Assembly (NCBI RefSeq): GCF_001485415.1
Contig: NZ_BCMQ01000003.1
Span: forward strand, 186,001-250,000
Reading direction: 5' to 3'
Length of the DNA: 64,000 bases
Source: Myroides odoratimimus
GTDB taxonomy: Bacteria > Bacteroidota > Bacteroidia > Flavobacteriales > Flavobacteriaceae
Below are positions 34,268-42,826 of this stretch, piece by piece. A program made the translations under genes and the position numbers. Position 1 is the first letter of the stretch; every line of letters begins with the position of its first letter. Below the pieces are notes generated by a model. That model made no database searches, was not told the DNA's origin, and saw only the letters and a list, made by a program, of their open reading frames with translations.

Positions 34268-35866
34268 ATGAGCATAGTTATATCAAATTTATCTTATTAT
34301 CACGCAGATAAGACACCTTTATTTACAAATATTAGTTTATCTATTAATGCAGGAGAGAAGGTTAGTATCATCGGTCAAAATGGTACTGGCAAAACAACAT
34401 TACTTAAACTAATCGCTAGAGAATTAGAGTTAGCGGAACCTGCTATTCATATTAATGGGACAGTATTCTACTTGCCACAAAATAAACAATTAGTTGAATC
34501 TCAAACTATTTATGAAGCAGTAGGGGTAGTTGATAAGGTTAGGGCACTCCGTGCTATACTAGCGGGTTCTGTAGAAGAACAGGACTACGAAGTACTTAAT
34601 GATCAATGGGACATAGAAGAACAGATCGCTAAGGTATTAGCGTATTGGGGATTAGAGACGATATCACCAGATACTACGATGGATTGTCTGAGTGGAGGAC
34701 AGCAGACGAAGGTTTTATTTGCGAAGATGATGCTAAGTCAGGCAGACACACTGTTATTAGACGAACCTACTAATCACTTAGACTTAGAAACCAAGGAATT
34801 ATTCTATAAGTATATACAAGAGTTTAAAGGTACTATCGTTATTGTCAGCCATGATAGGGTATTACTTGAGTTAATGCCTATTACTTTTGAGCTAACACCT
34901 AATGGAGTGTTTAAGTATGGAGGGAATTACAGCCTATACAAAGAACAAAAAGAACTGCGTCTACAAGGTATCCAGAGTAAAGTAGATCATCTGTCTAAAG
35001 AAATGAAAGATGCTAAAAAAGCGGATATTAAACGTACAGAGCAAATAAGTAAAGATAAGGCTCAGAACAAAAAAGCAGAGAAAAAAGCAGGTCTTCCAAA
35101 GATTGTTATTAATGCGATGCGCAATAAAACAGAGAACAGCGTAGCTAAGCTACAGGATGTTCACCAACAAAAGAAAGAGGGAATACAATCTGAATTATTA
35201 GAATTAAGAACCCAATTAGAACGAGATAAACTGTTTGCTATTCGTTTTCCCCAATCTACTTTGCATAAAGGGAAGTTGTTATGGGAAGCTAAAGAAATGA
35301 ACTATCGTTATTCTCCTGCATTTGCTCCAATATTTAAGACGAATCTTGACTTTAAAATCATGAGCGGAGATAGAATCTTGCTCAAAGGAAAGAATGGTTC
35401 TGGTAAGTCTACGCTGTTTAAATTGTTACAAGGAATTTATCTACCTACTACAGGAGAATTATACCGTGCAGATGCTAAGGTGGTCTATTTGGATCAATTT
35501 TACTCTTTACTAGATCATAGTTTAACGCCTATAGATCAGTTAGAACTGGCTAATAAAGGGAAACACTCTCTGGCGGATCTTCGCAATCTATTATTTCAGT
35601 ACGGAATAGGGGTAGGCTTATGGACAAATAAGATAAGTACATTTAGTGGAGGAGAGAAACTGAAGCTCGTGTTGTGTTATCTGACTATTTTAGCTTCAGA
35701 GATAGATGTGTTACTATTAGATGAACCTACGAATAACTTAGATATTATTAGTATTGAGAGTTTAACTAAAGCTTTAAGTGAGTTTAATGGAACCTTAGTA
35801 GTTGTTAGCCATGATGAGAGTTTTATTAAGGAATTGGGAATAGTAGACGTGATAAATTTAAATTAA
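34268..35866 (+). CDS. ABC-F family ATP-binding protein
   Basis: 532 residues: two ABC ATPase domains and no transmembrane segment, the mark of ribosome-associated ABC-F proteins. Domain 1 has Walker [10 protein letters not shown] (36-44), signature LSGGQQTK and Walker [12 protein letters not shown]. Domain 2 has [18 protein letters not shown] and [12 protein letters not shown] charged, helical linker rich in Lys and Glu lies between them (about residues 220-310). Some ABC-F members rescue stalled ribosomes and others protect against antibiotics; the sequence alone does not decide which this is. The long structured leader would fit a regulated protection factor. There is a 100-bp gap to rocD without a clear terminator. 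Confidence 0.88.
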   Translation: MSIVISNLSYYHADKTPLFTNISLSINAGEKVSIIGQNGTGKTTLLKLIARELELAEPAIHINGTVFYLPQNKQLVESQTIYEAVGVVDKVRALRAILAGSVEEQDYEVLNDQWDIEEQIAKVLAYWGLETISPDTTMDCLSGGQQTKVLFAKMMLSQADTLLLDEPTNHLDLETKELFYKYIQEFKGTIVIVSHDRVLLELMPITFELTPNGVFKYGGNYSLYKEQKELRLQGIQSKVDHLSKEMKDAKKADIKRTEQISKDKAQNKKAEKKAGLPKIVINAMRNKTENSVAKLQDVHQQKKEGIQSELLELRTQLERDKLFAIRFPQSTLHKGKLLWEAKEMNYRYSPAFAPIFKTNLDFKIMSGDRILLKGKNGSGKSTLFKLLQGIYLPTTGELYRADAKVVYLDQFYSLLDHSLTPIDQLELANKGKHSLADLRNLLFQYGIGVGLWTNKISTFSGGEKLKLVLCYLTILASEIDVLLLDEPTNNLDIISIESLTKALSEFNGTLVVVSHDESFIKELGIVDVINLN

Positions 35867-35973
35867 GTCAAAAGTAAAGCTTGTTTTTGACTTAATTCTA
35901 ACAAATATTAATTTTAGATTTCACTAAAAAAGATTTAAATTGCGAGAACAAAAACAATACAAAAACAATTATA

Positions 35974-37215
35974 ATGTCGAACAAAATGACTTCAGCTCAT
36001 GCTATTGAGCTAGAAAATAAATACGGAGCACATAATTACCACCCACTACCAGTAGTATTATCTAAAGGAGAAGGAGTATATGTATGGGACGTAGAAGGTA
36101 AGAAATATTATGATTTTTTATCAGCATATTCTGCTGTAAACCAAGGACACTGCCACCCAGCTATCGTTAAAGCGATCGCTGATCAAGCGGGTACACTAGC
36201 ATTGACTTCTAGAGCATTCTACAATGATAAATTAGGATTATACGAAGAGAAAATCACTAAGCTTTTTGGTTTTGATAAAGTTCTTCCGATGAACTCTGGG
36301 GCAGAAGCTGTAGAGACTGCTTTAAAAATCTGTAGAAAATGGGCTTATGAAGTAAAAGGTATTGCTGAGAATCAAGCGAAAATCATCGTATGTGAGAACA
36401 ACTTCCACGGAAGAACGACTACGATTATTTCTTTCTCTAACGATCCTGATGCTCGTAAAAACTACGGACCTTATACAGACGGATTTATCCGTGTAGCTTA
36501 TAATGATGTAGAAGCTTTAAAAGCAGCTTTAGAAGCTAACAAAGGAACTATTGCAGGTTTCTTAGTTGAGCCTATTCAAGGTGAGGCTGGAGTTTATGTA
36601 CCAGACGCAGGTTATTTAACTGCTGCTAAAGCGTTATGTGAGGAGCACAATGCTTTATTCATTGCAGATGAAGTACAAACAGGTATCGCTCGTACAGGTA
36701 AAATGTTAGCTATCGACCACGAAAATATCAAAGCTGATATCATCGTATTAGGTAAAGCATTATCAGGAGGAGCATATCCTATCTCTGCTGTGTTAGCAAA
36801 TGATGAGATTATGAATGTAATCAAACCTGGACAACACGGTTCTACTTTTGGAGGTAACCCTACTGCTGCTGCTGTAGCTATGGCTGCTCTAGATGTAGTA
36901 TTAGACGAGAAATTAGCGGATAACGCTGAGAAACTTGGACAATTATTCAGAGCGGAGCTTAACAAGTATATTGCTACTAGTAATATCTGTACTTTAGTAC
37001 GTGGTAAAGGTTTATTAAACGCTATTATCATCAACGATACTGAAGAAAGTGATACAGCTTGGAACATCTGTCTTAAATTAAGAGACAACGGATTATTAGC
37101 AAAACCAACGCATGGTAACATCATCCGTTTCGCTCCGCCATTAGTAATGAACGAAGAGCAGTTATTAGACTGTGTAAGTATTATTACTAAAACATTAAAA
37201 GAATTCGAGAAATAG
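35974..37215 (+). CDS. rocD: Ornithine--oxo-acid transaminase
   Basis: PLP enzyme that converts ornithine and an oxo acid to glutamate-5-semialdehyde and an amino acid, in arginine/ornithine catabolism. 413 residues, class III aminotransferase fold. Lys261 in [17 protein letters not shown] binds [18 protein letters not shown] is the conserved strand with the Asp contacting the PLP nitrogen, and [11 protein letters not shown] is the phosphate-binding loop. Its codon use is more GC-rich at third positions than the neighbours, consistent with high expression. It has its own terminator. A 210-codon antisense frame over its 3' half is an artefact of this codon bias. Confidence 0.95.
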   Translation: MSNKMTSAHAIELENKYGAHNYHPLPVVLSKGEGVYVWDVEGKKYYDFLSAYSAVNQGHCHPAIVKAIADQAGTLALTSRAFYNDKLGLYEEKITKLFGFDKVLPMNSGAEAVETALKICRKWAYEVKGIAENQAKIIVCENNFHGRTTTIISFSNDPDARKNYGPYTDGFIRVAYNDVEALKAALEANKGTIAGFLVEPIQGEAGVYVPDAGYLTAAKALCEEHNALFIADEVQTGIARTGKMLAIDHENIKADIIVLGKALSGGAYPISAVLANDEIMNVIKPGQHGSTFGGNPTAAAVAMAALDVVLDEKLADNAEKLGQLFRAELNKYIATSNICTLVRGKGLLNAIIINDTEESDTAWNICLKLRDNGLLAKPTHGNIIRFAPPLVMNEEQLLDCVSIITKTLKEFEK

Positions 37216-37234
37216 TATATCTCTTTATAAATAT

Positions 37235-37266
37235 AAAAGCTCACGTTAATTCGTGGGCTTTTTTTA
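37235..37266 (+). terminator. Intrinsic terminator after rocD
   Basis: AAAAGCTCACG (37235-37245) pairs with CGTGGGCTTTT (37252-37262) with one wobble, then T. Confidence 0.85.
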
Positions 37267-37324
37267 GTTTAGGAAGGTTGTAAATAGATTGAGACAATTT
37301 GTGATTTATTTATAAGAATAAGGC

Positions 37325-37332
37325 TATTTTTG
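37325..37332 (+). promoter_or_regulatory. TAttTTTG promoter box for the YwqK-repeat gene
   Basis: Perfect TAnnTTTG box, 47 bp before the preferred ATG at 37380. Confidence 0.5.
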
Positions 37333-37379
37333 TTGTTGAGAACAATAGATTCTCCGATGTGATTTTTAAGAAAGTAAGT

Positions 37380-38108
37380 ATGAAAAGAGTTTTGTGTATT
37401 TTATTTATTTCAGTTTTATTCATAAACTGTGCTAAAAAAGAAGTTCATATCAATGATCTTCAAGAGCGTAATGGCTTGATGTATGAAGTGAATTCAAAAG
37501 AGGTATTTACAGGAAGTGCAAAGAGCTATTATGCCAATGGAGAAGTAGATTTAGAAGAAAACTATACGCAAGGAAAGTTAGATGGGATAACTAAACGCTA
37601 TTATGAGGATGGACGCGTAAAAGCGGAGGCAAACTATAAGAATGGAGTATTGGATGGCAGTTTTAAGGAATATTATAAAAGTGGAAAGCTAGAGCTAGAG
37701 AAAACGTATAAGGATGGAAAGCTAGAGGGAAGTAAGAGAAGCTATTTTGAGGATGGACAAGCTGCAATTGAAATGACGTATAAGCATGGGAAGCTGGAGG
37801 GAATGACTAAGAAGTATTATGAAGATGGGCAACTAGAGATAGAAATGACGTATAAGAATGGGGTAGAACACGGTATTACCAAAGGATACTATGAGCATGG
37901 TCAAGTAAAAGTAGAAGCGAGTTATAAGAATGGAGAATTGGATGGAGTGAGTAAGGAGTATTATAAAAACGGACAATTACAAGGCGAAACAAGCTATAAG
38001 GATGGTGTCTTAGACGGAGCGATGAAAGGATATTATGAGGATGGAAGATTAAAAGGAGAGGTAAATTATAAAAATGGAGTAATAGACGGAGAAATAAAGA
38101 GGTATTAA
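37380..38108 (+). CDS. YwqK/MORN-repeat lipoprotein
   Basis: 242-residue predicted lipoprotein: MKRVLCILFISVLFINC, lipobox Cys17. The start is ATG 37380; the open frame begins seven codons earlier at a GTG that would spoil the signal peptide. After about 35 residues come roughly eight 23-residue repeats of the form YYxxGxxxxExxYKxGxLDGxxK, the MORN-variant pattern of the YwqK (toxin-antitoxin YwqK) family. Such repeats fold as beta-hairpin ladders and probably bind a partner at the cell surface. In Bacillus YwqK is an antitoxin; no toxin gene is next to it here, so that role is unsupported. The DNA repeats of about 69 bp make copy number liable to change. Confidence 0.82.
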   Translation: MKRVLCILFISVLFINCAKKEVHINDLQERNGLMYEVNSKEVFTGSAKSYYANGEVDLEENYTQGKLDGITKRYYEDGRVKAEANYKNGVLDGSFKEYYKSGKLELEKTYKDGKLEGSKRSYFEDGQAAIEMTYKHGKLEGMTKKYYEDGQLEIEMTYKNGVEHGITKGYYEHGQVKVEASYKNGELDGVSKEYYKNGQLQGETSYKDGVLDGAMKGYYEDGRLKGEVNYKNGVIDGEIKRY

Positions 38109-38237
38109 TCAAGAGGGGTATCTTAAATCTTCTTTATTTGAAGTTATTTAATACTGAGACTATCTTCTAGATATTTATTCTATACTAGAAGAAGAGTTCA
38201 TGACTTTTTAGAGTTAAGATATTATAAAAAATAAAAC

Positions 38238-38675
38238 ATGTTAAAAGACACTGCTACATTAGAAGCAAAGTATAAGAGATTTCTAAAGAGAATCTGTGAG
38301 ACCGAAATAATCTATGCTTTAAAAGAACCTCGTGGTTTTGCTTTCTTATATTCTAATGATTTTGAAGACGAAGAGGGGGAAGAGGCTTTATTATTATGCT
38401 TTTGGTCGGCGAATGCTTATGCAAATGCATGTAGACAAGAAGGATGGGCTAATCATGAAATAGTCGAAATACCATTAGATTTATTCTTAAAGAATTGGGC
38501 GATAGGTATGAAAAGAGACTCTAATTATGCAGGAATAGAATGCGATAGTAACCTATTTTGTATTGAGAAAGATCCTATTCGGTTAGCCCTAGATATCTTA
38601 GATGAATTGGTTAACCAAGAGAAACTAGAAGGATTTGTTGAATATACCAAAATGTATAATGAATACTTATCTTAA
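38238..38675 (+). CDS. DUF2750 domain-containing protein
   Basis: 145-residue soluble protein. The order GFAFLYS, LLLCFWSANAYANACRQEGW, EIPLDLFLKNW and the later NLFCIE strand fits DUF2750, a small domain of unknown function found widely in proteobacteria and Bacteroidota, often beside polymorphic toxins. No signal peptide. It follows the YwqK-repeat gene by 130 bp and ends at a 22-bp perfect hairpin. Confidence 0.82.
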   Translation: MLKDTATLEAKYKRFLKRICETEIIYALKEPRGFAFLYSNDFEDEEGEEALLLCFWSANAYANACRQEGWANHEIVEIPLDLFLKNWAIGMKRDSNYAGIECDSNLFCIEKDPIRLALDILDELVNQEKLEGFVEYTKMYNEYLS

Positions 38676-38683
38676 AGATTAGG

Positions 38684-38727
38684 ATAAAATAAAATGTCTG
38701 CCGATATCGGCAGACATTTTATTTTAT
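38684..38727. terminator. 44-bp perfect palindromic terminator after the DUF2750 gene
   Basis: ATAAAATAAAATGTCTGCCG and onward forms a perfect palindrome over 38684-38727 with GATATC in the middle. The GC-rich core plus T-rich arm is a terminator usable in both directions. Confidence 0.85.
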
Positions 38728-38801
38728 TCAATACAGAGGTCAGACTCTTATTCTTAGTTCGATGAAGTTTCTTGACTTTGAGGTATTCGAAGTGCTTAAT
38801 G

Positions 38802-38831
38802 AAAAAGCCCGTCTGTGAAGATGGGCTTTTT
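38802..38831. terminator. Terminator-like hairpin between the DUF2750 gene and the RAYT
   Basis: AAAAAGCCC (38802-38810) pairs with GGGCTTTTT (38823-38831). It lies inside the longest possible RAYT frame, which argues against the upstream start at 38772. Confidence 0.75.
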
Positions 38832-38838
38832 CTTGTTT

Positions 38839-38868
38839 TTGAGGGTAGTAAGAAAAGTGGTATATTTA
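38839..38868 (+). promoter_or_regulatory. Promoter for the RAYT gene
   Basis: TTG at 38839-38841, a 19-bp spacer and TAtaTTTA at 38861-38868. It places the transcript start near 38873, ahead of ATG 38910. Confidence 0.6.
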
Positions 38869-38909
38869 AAATCAATGTATTAGGTGATTTAGGTAACAAC
38901 TATGTGGCT

Positions 38910-39476
38910 ATGAATAACTATAAGATGAATAACTATCAACAAAGGGGATCTATACGCTTAAAAGGGTATGATTATGCATCTGAGGGATTATACTTTATCA
39001 CGCTATGTGTACAGGATAGGGAGAATATCTTCGGATCTATCCAAGACGGGGTGTTAACATTGAATGAGATAGGTGAGATTGCAAGGGATGAATGGCTGAA
39101 TACAGCAAATGTGAGAGATAATGTGATTTTGCATGAGTTTATCATTATGCCTAATCATATGCATGCGATAATCGAGATTGCGAAGAATAAAACAAAGGCA
39201 GGTGATAATAAAGGGTTTAAATCTCCGTCTCAAACGATCGGGGCTATCGTCAGAGGTTATAAAATAGCCACAATAAAAAGAATAAAGGCAGCGACGAATT
39301 GTAATTCGTTTTGTGTGGGCGAATTGCAATTCGCCCCAACGCCCCCAACCGCCCGTACCATCTGGCAGAGAAATTACTATGAGCATATTATAAGAGACGA
39401 GAGAAGTTATCAGTATATATCGAATTATATCATTACCAATCCTGAACGATGGCACGATGATAAATTTCACAGGTAG
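38910..39476 (+). CDS. REP-associated tyrosine transposase (RAYT, Y1_Tnp)
   Basis: 188-residue single-stranded DNA transposase-like protein. The HUH metal site is IIMPNHMHAIIEI (His83, His85). The likely catalytic Tyr is in NYIITNPERW (about Tyr173). LKGYDYASEGLYFITLCVQDRE and GAIVRGYKIATI are typical of Bacteroidota RAYTs. The start at 38910 fits the promoter and family; the frame is open to 38772 through a terminator hairpin. Residues about 129-143 are encoded by two palindromes (39294-39309 and 39317-39336) identical or related to the REP array that begins one base after the stop codon. The insertion keeps the frame and lies between the conserved GYKIATIKRIK and TIWQRNYYEHI segments, so the protein may still work. 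RAYTs handle their neighbouring REP sequences. Confidence 0.88.
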   Translation: MNNYKMNNYQQRGSIRLKGYDYASEGLYFITLCVQDRENIFGSIQDGVLTLNEIGEIARDEWLNTANVRDNVILHEFIIMPNHMHAIIEIAKNKTKAGDNKGFKSPSQTIGAIVRGYKIATIKRIKAATNCNSFCVGELQFAPTPPTARTIWQRNYYEHIIRDERSYQYISNYIITNPERWHDDKFHR

Positions 39477-39675
39477 GGGCGAATTGCAATTCGCCCGTTT
39501 ATAATTGGAAAAATAATATACCATATAATGTTTGGGACAAACAATTCACGATGTGGGTATTCGTTGTGTGGGCGAATTGCAATTCGCCCCTACGACGCAC
39601 AATTGGTAATACGTTGTGTCTGTAAATTACCTGATATTGGGGTGGGCATTCACGCTGTGGGCGAATTGCAATTCG
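39294..39675. repeat. REP array (GGGCGAATTGCAATTCGCCC) in and after the RAYT gene
   Basis: The perfect 20-bp palindrome GGGCGAATTGCAATTCGCCC occurs at 39317-39336 (inside the RAYT frame), 39477-39496 (one base after its stop) and 39570-39589. A shortened copy, CGAATTGCAATTCG, is at 39662-39675, and a diverged one, ACGAATTGTAATTCGT, at 39294-39309. Several are preceded by a conserved GTTGTGTG or TTGTGTG flank. The stretch 39477-39783 holds no gene and is otherwise featureless. Confidence 0.9.
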
Positions 39676-39754
39676 TTTTGTGTGGTTTTTTCTGTTTTAC
39701 TTAATTATTCGTAGCCTTTATGGTTTTCCTCTTGTATGGTCAAGGGGGAGGTGG

Positions 39755-39762
39755 TATATTTA
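39755..39762 (+). promoter_or_regulatory. TAtaTTTA box before the frameshifted small gene
   Basis: A TAnnTTTA box 22 bp before the ATG at 39784, which would be the natural start of the interrupted gene. Confidence 0.4.
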
Positions 39763-39859
39763 CAGTTACTTACCAAATTTAGTATGAATAAAAAAGCTTT
39801 ATCAGAAAGAAAAGGAGATATTAGATGTTGTCTCTAAGAAAGAGAATAAAAACTTCGTT

Positions 39860-40111
39860 ATGGCTATAAATAACTTGTTACAGATCTATAGTTTGCCTTT
39901 CATTAATAAGGAGACTGATAAAATAGAGTTGTTTAATACTGTATTGAAGATTTATGCAGACTTAAAAACAACTAATGTTGATTTTGTGTATCAAGCAATG
40001 AAAGATTGGAAGATTAAGCAAGCTGGTTTTAAGTCAAAAACAGAGAAGTTTAGCAAGGAAGATACAGAGAAGATGATAGAATTATTACTTAATAAAGGAG
40101 TGATAAAATAG
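39860..40111 (+). CDS. Small hypothetical protein; 5' part out of frame (A6 tract)
   Basis: The intact frame from ATG 39860 gives 83 residues, soluble, mostly helical and lysine-rich, with no family I recognise. The same frame is open further upstream and encodes KKLYQKEKEILDVVSKKENK just ahead of this ATG. Its natural start, ATG 39784 (MNKK), is in another frame, offset by one base in a run of six A at about 39790-39795. With five A the gene would read MNKKLYQKEKEILDVV and onward for about 108 residues. So this is a frameshifted, slippage-corrected or internally started gene. A terminator follows 9 bp after the stop. There is no evidence for a function. Confidence 0.6.
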   Translation: MAINNLLQIYSLPFINKETDKIELFNTVLKIYADLKTTNVDFVYQAMKDWKIKQAGFKSKTEKFSKEDTEKMIELLLNKGVIK

Positions 40112-40119
40112 ATAATAGC

Positions 40120-40146
40120 AAAGCCCACTCATCGAGTGGGCTTTTT
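40120..40146 (+). terminator. Intrinsic terminator after the small gene
   Basis: AAAGCCCACTC (40120-40130) pairs with GAGTGGGCTTT (40134-40144), then T. Confidence 0.88.
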
Positions 40147-40211
40147 CATTTATAATTCTAGATATAGGAAATTTCTCATATCTGGTGAAATCTGCTAAGG
40201 AGCAGACATTT

Positions 40212-40499
40212 TTACCTCAACACAAAGATTAGAAAGAAGTTAATCACTAAACATTTTAAGGATAGGAAGGTAAAGGATTGTATTGAGAACTTTCTATTAA
40301 TCATGGTTGCTACTACTAAGACTGGTAGGATAAATAAGGCATATAGCATCGGGGTATATGCTTCTTCATAGATCCATTGGAAGGTCTCAGAAGTATTCGT
40401 CCTGATAACGTATAAGCCACGCATGATCCATAGAATCAGATTAATGGTGCACAATAGAAATAAACTTATATCTATAGTTTTGATCCAAATCATTTTCAT
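40212..40499 (-). CDS. Small hypothetical membrane protein
   Basis: 95 residues with three predicted transmembrane helices (about 9-28, 49-66 and 76-93) and an acidic loop (SETFQWIYEEAYTP). I recognise no family. It lies 25 bp downstream of the M28 peptidase gene on the same strand, so it is probably its operon partner. Composition and strand fit a real gene, but no conserved motif confirms it. Confidence 0.6.
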   Translation of the reverse strand: MKMIWIKTIDISLFLLCTINLILWIMRGLYVIRTNTSETFQWIYEEAYTPMLYALFILPVLVVATMINRKFSIQSFTFLSLKCLVINFFLIFVLR

Positions 40500-40524
40500 A
40501 TCTAAAAGAGATTTAGCGTTATAT

Positions 40525-41541
40525 TTAGTCTAAACGAGGTTTGTGCTCTGCATTTAGAATAGTCCACGCTGTAGCAAAAGCTAATTGTGTACGCTTTTTC
40601 ATTAATTCAAACTCTATTTTGTCATAGGTATCCGTAGGTTGATGATAGTCAGCATGTGTTCCATTAAAGTAGAACATAGCAGGAATATTGTGCTTTGCGA
40701 AACTGTAATGGTCAGAACGATAGTAAATTTGTTCAGGATGATTGACATCATTATAAGTATAATCAAGATCGATATTGACTGAGTTTGCATTTGATTGCTC
40801 AGACATTTGATGTAATTCTTTACTTAACCTATCAGCGCCTACTACATAAATATAGTCCCCATCTTTCTTATATTTATCACTTGTACGCCCGATCATATCA
40901 ATATTAATATTCGCTACGATATTTTCTAATGGTATAATAGGGTTTTGAACATAGTACTCAGATCCAAATAGTCCAAATTCTTCTCCTGTTACATGTAAGA
41001 AAAGAATAGATCTTTTAGGTTTTATTCCTTTGCTTTCAAGGTCTTTAAATACACGAGCTAACTCCATTACAGCTACTGTGCCAGAGCCATTGTCATCAGC
41101 ACCATAGTAGATTTTGTCAAGCAATATTCCCATATGGTCAAAGTGAGCTGAGATGACTAGTACTTCTTCAGGTTTTTCACTTCCTTCTATAAAAGCCATA
41201 ATATTCTCGCTATCCTTTAATCTCATCATGCTATTTCTCATAAAAGCACTAGGAACAGGTTGTAGGTAGCCATCTGCTTGTTTAGGATACGCTATATTTC
41301 TCTTCTTATAGAAGTTGGTAATATATTCAGTCGCTTTTTTTTGTCCAGGTTCTCCCGTTCTTCTTCCTTCAAATTCTTCTGAGGCTAATACTTTTAGGTT
41401 TACAGCCATAGAGTCAGCAGATATTTCTTGCCAATAAGTAGAAGAAACTGTATGGTTGTTAGAAATAGAACTAGTTGTTTTACAGCTAGTCATTGACATA
41501 CTAAGTGCTAATAGGCTAGCAGCTAATATAATTTTATTCAT
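40525..41541 (-). CDS. M28 family zinc aminopeptidase lipoprotein
   Basis: 338 residues, lipobox MTSC (Cys20). Di-zinc site residues are visible: VISAHFDHMG (His133, Asp135), YYGADDNGSG (bridging Asp149 or Asp150), HVTGEEFGLFGS (Glu187, Glu188) and INIDMIG (Asp). A final zinc His is likely in YYRSDHYSFAKHNIPA. M28 enzymes remove N-terminal residues from peptides; being lipid-anchored it acts in the periplasm or at the outer membrane. On the minus strand a TAtcTTTA box (41566-41573) sits 25 bp upstream, and just beyond it begins the heptamer tandem repeat, so expression could vary with repeat number. Confidence 0.92.
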   Translation of the reverse strand: MNKIILAASLLALSMSMTSCKTTSSISNNHTVSSTYWQEISADSMAVNLKVLASEEFEGRRTGEPGQKKATEYITNFYKKRNIAYPKQADGYLQPVPSAFMRNSMMRLKDSENIMAFIEGSEKPEEVLVISAHFDHMGILLDKIYYGADDNGSGTVAVMELARVFKDLESKGIKPKRSILFLHVTGEEFGLFGSEYYVQNPIIPLENIVANINIDMIGRTSDKYKKDGDYIYVVGADRLSKELHQMSEQSNANSVNIDLDYTYNDVNHPEQIYYRSDHYSFAKHNIPAMFYFNGTHADYHQPTDTYDKIEFELMKKRTQLAFATAWTILNAEHKPRLD

Positions 41542-41610
41542 GAGTGAGTCTTAATGTGTTTGGGGTAAAGATAAGAAGAATTAGTATGTTTTGCTTGGTT
41601 GACGGTTTAT

Positions 41611-41767
41611 AGGGAACAGGGAACAGGGAACGGGGAACGGGGAACGGGGAACGGGGAACGGGGAACGGGGAACAGGAAACGGGGAACAGGAAACGGGGAA
41701 CGGGAAACGGGGAACAGGGAACAGGAACAGGGAACAGGGAACAGGGAACAGGGAACAGGGAACAGGA
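41611..41767. repeat. Heptanucleotide tandem repeat (AGGGAAC/GGGGAAC)
   Basis: About 22-23 near-perfect 7-bp units: first AGGGAAC, then a block of GGGGAAC, then mixed AGGAAAC/GGGGAAC, then AGGGAAC again. One unit is six bases long. It occupies the space between the divergent M28 and SDR genes, about 38 bp from the minus-strand promoter box and 73 bp from the plus-strand one. The open frames on both strands over it are products of the repeat, not genes. Confidence 0.95.
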
Positions 41768-41840
41768 GGTGTGGTGGTTCTTGGGAAAATAGAAAAAGAA
41801 AACAACAAAGTGACAGTAAGCATTCTTCATTGAATATTTT

Positions 41841-41848
41841 TATCTTTG
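41841..41848 (+). promoter_or_regulatory. TAtcTTTG promoter box for the SDR gene
   Basis: Perfect TAnnTTTG box 19 bp before the ATG. No TTG lies at the usual distance; that position is close to the end of the heptamer repeat. Confidence 0.5.
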
Positions 41849-41867
41849 TTCTAAATCAAGAAATACA

Positions 41868-42677
41868 ATGAGTAAAATCGTTTTTATTACAGGAGGATCT
41901 TCTGGTATAGGTAGGAGTGTAGGAGAATATTTGACACAGCATGGGTGTAAAGTATATGGAACAAGTAGAAATCCTGAGAGAGTAGTAGATTCAACAATTC
42001 CTTTAGTACGCTTAGATGTACGCGATACGGCTAGTATTCAATCTGCTATAGAAGAAGTCATTGCGATAGAAGGAAAAATAGATGTATTAATCAATAATGC
42101 TGGTGTAGGAATCACGGGACCAATTGAAGAAATCCCTGCTGATCAAATCTTAAATAACTTCCAAACGAATGTATTCGGACCGATTGAAGTTATGAAGGCT
42201 GTATTACCTCATATGCGTGCTAGAAAAGAAGGTTTAATCATTAATGTTACTTCGATAGCAGGATATATGGGATTGCCCTTTAGAGGGATCTATTCTTCTT
42301 CTAAAGGTGCTCTTGAGTTAATTACAGAAGCTATGCGAATGGAGTTAAAGCCCTTTAATGTAGAAGTGACTAATGTAGCACCAGGTGATTTTGCAACCAA
42401 TATTGCGGCAGGGCGCTATCATGCTCCTGTATTAGACCATTCGGCTTATAAAGAAGTTTACCAAATGTCATTAGACATGATGGATGAGCATGTAGACAGT
42501 GGTGGAGATCCAATAGAGATGGCTAAAGCTATTCACAAAGTGATCAATACATCTAAGCCAAAAGTGAGGTATAAAGTAGGGGAGCCTTTGCAGAAGTTCT
42601 CATTAATCCTCAAAAAAATACTACCTGGGAAGGTGTATGAGAAGATGCTGATGAATCACTACAAGATTAAAGGCTAA
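41868..42677 (+). CDS. Short-chain dehydrogenase/reductase
   Basis: 269 residues, classical SDR. Cofactor loop TGGSSGIG (8-15), NNAGVG near residue 85, catalytic Ser in VTSIAGYMG and the YSSSK Tyr/Lys pair. The Arg after strand 2 (GTSRNPERV) suggests NADP(H). The C-terminal KKILPGKVYEKMLMNHY helix resembles membrane-associated retinol/steroid-type SDRs. Substrate unknown. It is transcribed divergently from the M28 peptidase across the heptamer repeat. No obvious operon partner; the transaldolase 150 bp downstream has its own promoter box. Confidence 0.88.
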   Translation: MSKIVFITGGSSGIGRSVGEYLTQHGCKVYGTSRNPERVVDSTIPLVRLDVRDTASIQSAIEEVIAIEGKIDVLINNAGVGITGPIEEIPADQILNNFQTNVFGPIEVMKAVLPHMRARKEGLIINVTSIAGYMGLPFRGIYSSSKGALELITEAMRMELKPFNVEVTNVAPGDFATNIAAGRYHAPVLDHSAYKEVYQMSLDMMDEHVDSGGDPIEMAKAIHKVINTSKPKVRYKVGEPLQKFSLILKKILPGKVYEKMLMNHYKIKG

Positions 42678-42784
42678 TAAAGGGGAAAAATCATTACTAT
42701 TTGGGACTCAGTGAATAGGGATTAGAGGTGTAAGTATTGTTATAAAAACTCTCTAAGAATCGCTCTAGTGATGAATATATATCG

Positions 42785-42792
42785 TACTTTTG
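42785..42792 (+). promoter_or_regulatory. TActTTTG promoter box for the transaldolase gene
   Basis: Perfect TAnnTTTG box 34 bp before the ATG at 42827. Confidence 0.5.
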
Positions 42793-42826
42793 GGTTACAA
42801 CATAACATAATATAATAATATAGATT

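Noticed and set aside
36612..37244. 210-codon open frame antisense to rocD
   Set aside because: It is the complement of a highly biased coding sequence, lacks any domain, and rocD is certain on the plus strand.
37500..38100. CRISPR or minisatellite in non-coding DNA
   Set aside because: The periodicity of about 69 bp is coding: 23-residue YwqK/MORN repeats in one open frame.
39054..39524. 156-codon frame antisense to the RAYT gene
   Set aside because: The plus-strand RAYT has clear HUH and Tyr motifs; the antisense frame spans the REP palindromes and has no family features.
41611..41767. CRISPR array
   Set aside because: The repeat is a 7-bp tandem without spacers.
41534..41871. Open frames on both strands over the heptamer repeat
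   Set aside because: They encode only low-complexity Pro/Phe/Ser or Gly/Asn/Arg repeats caused by the 7-bp tandem units.
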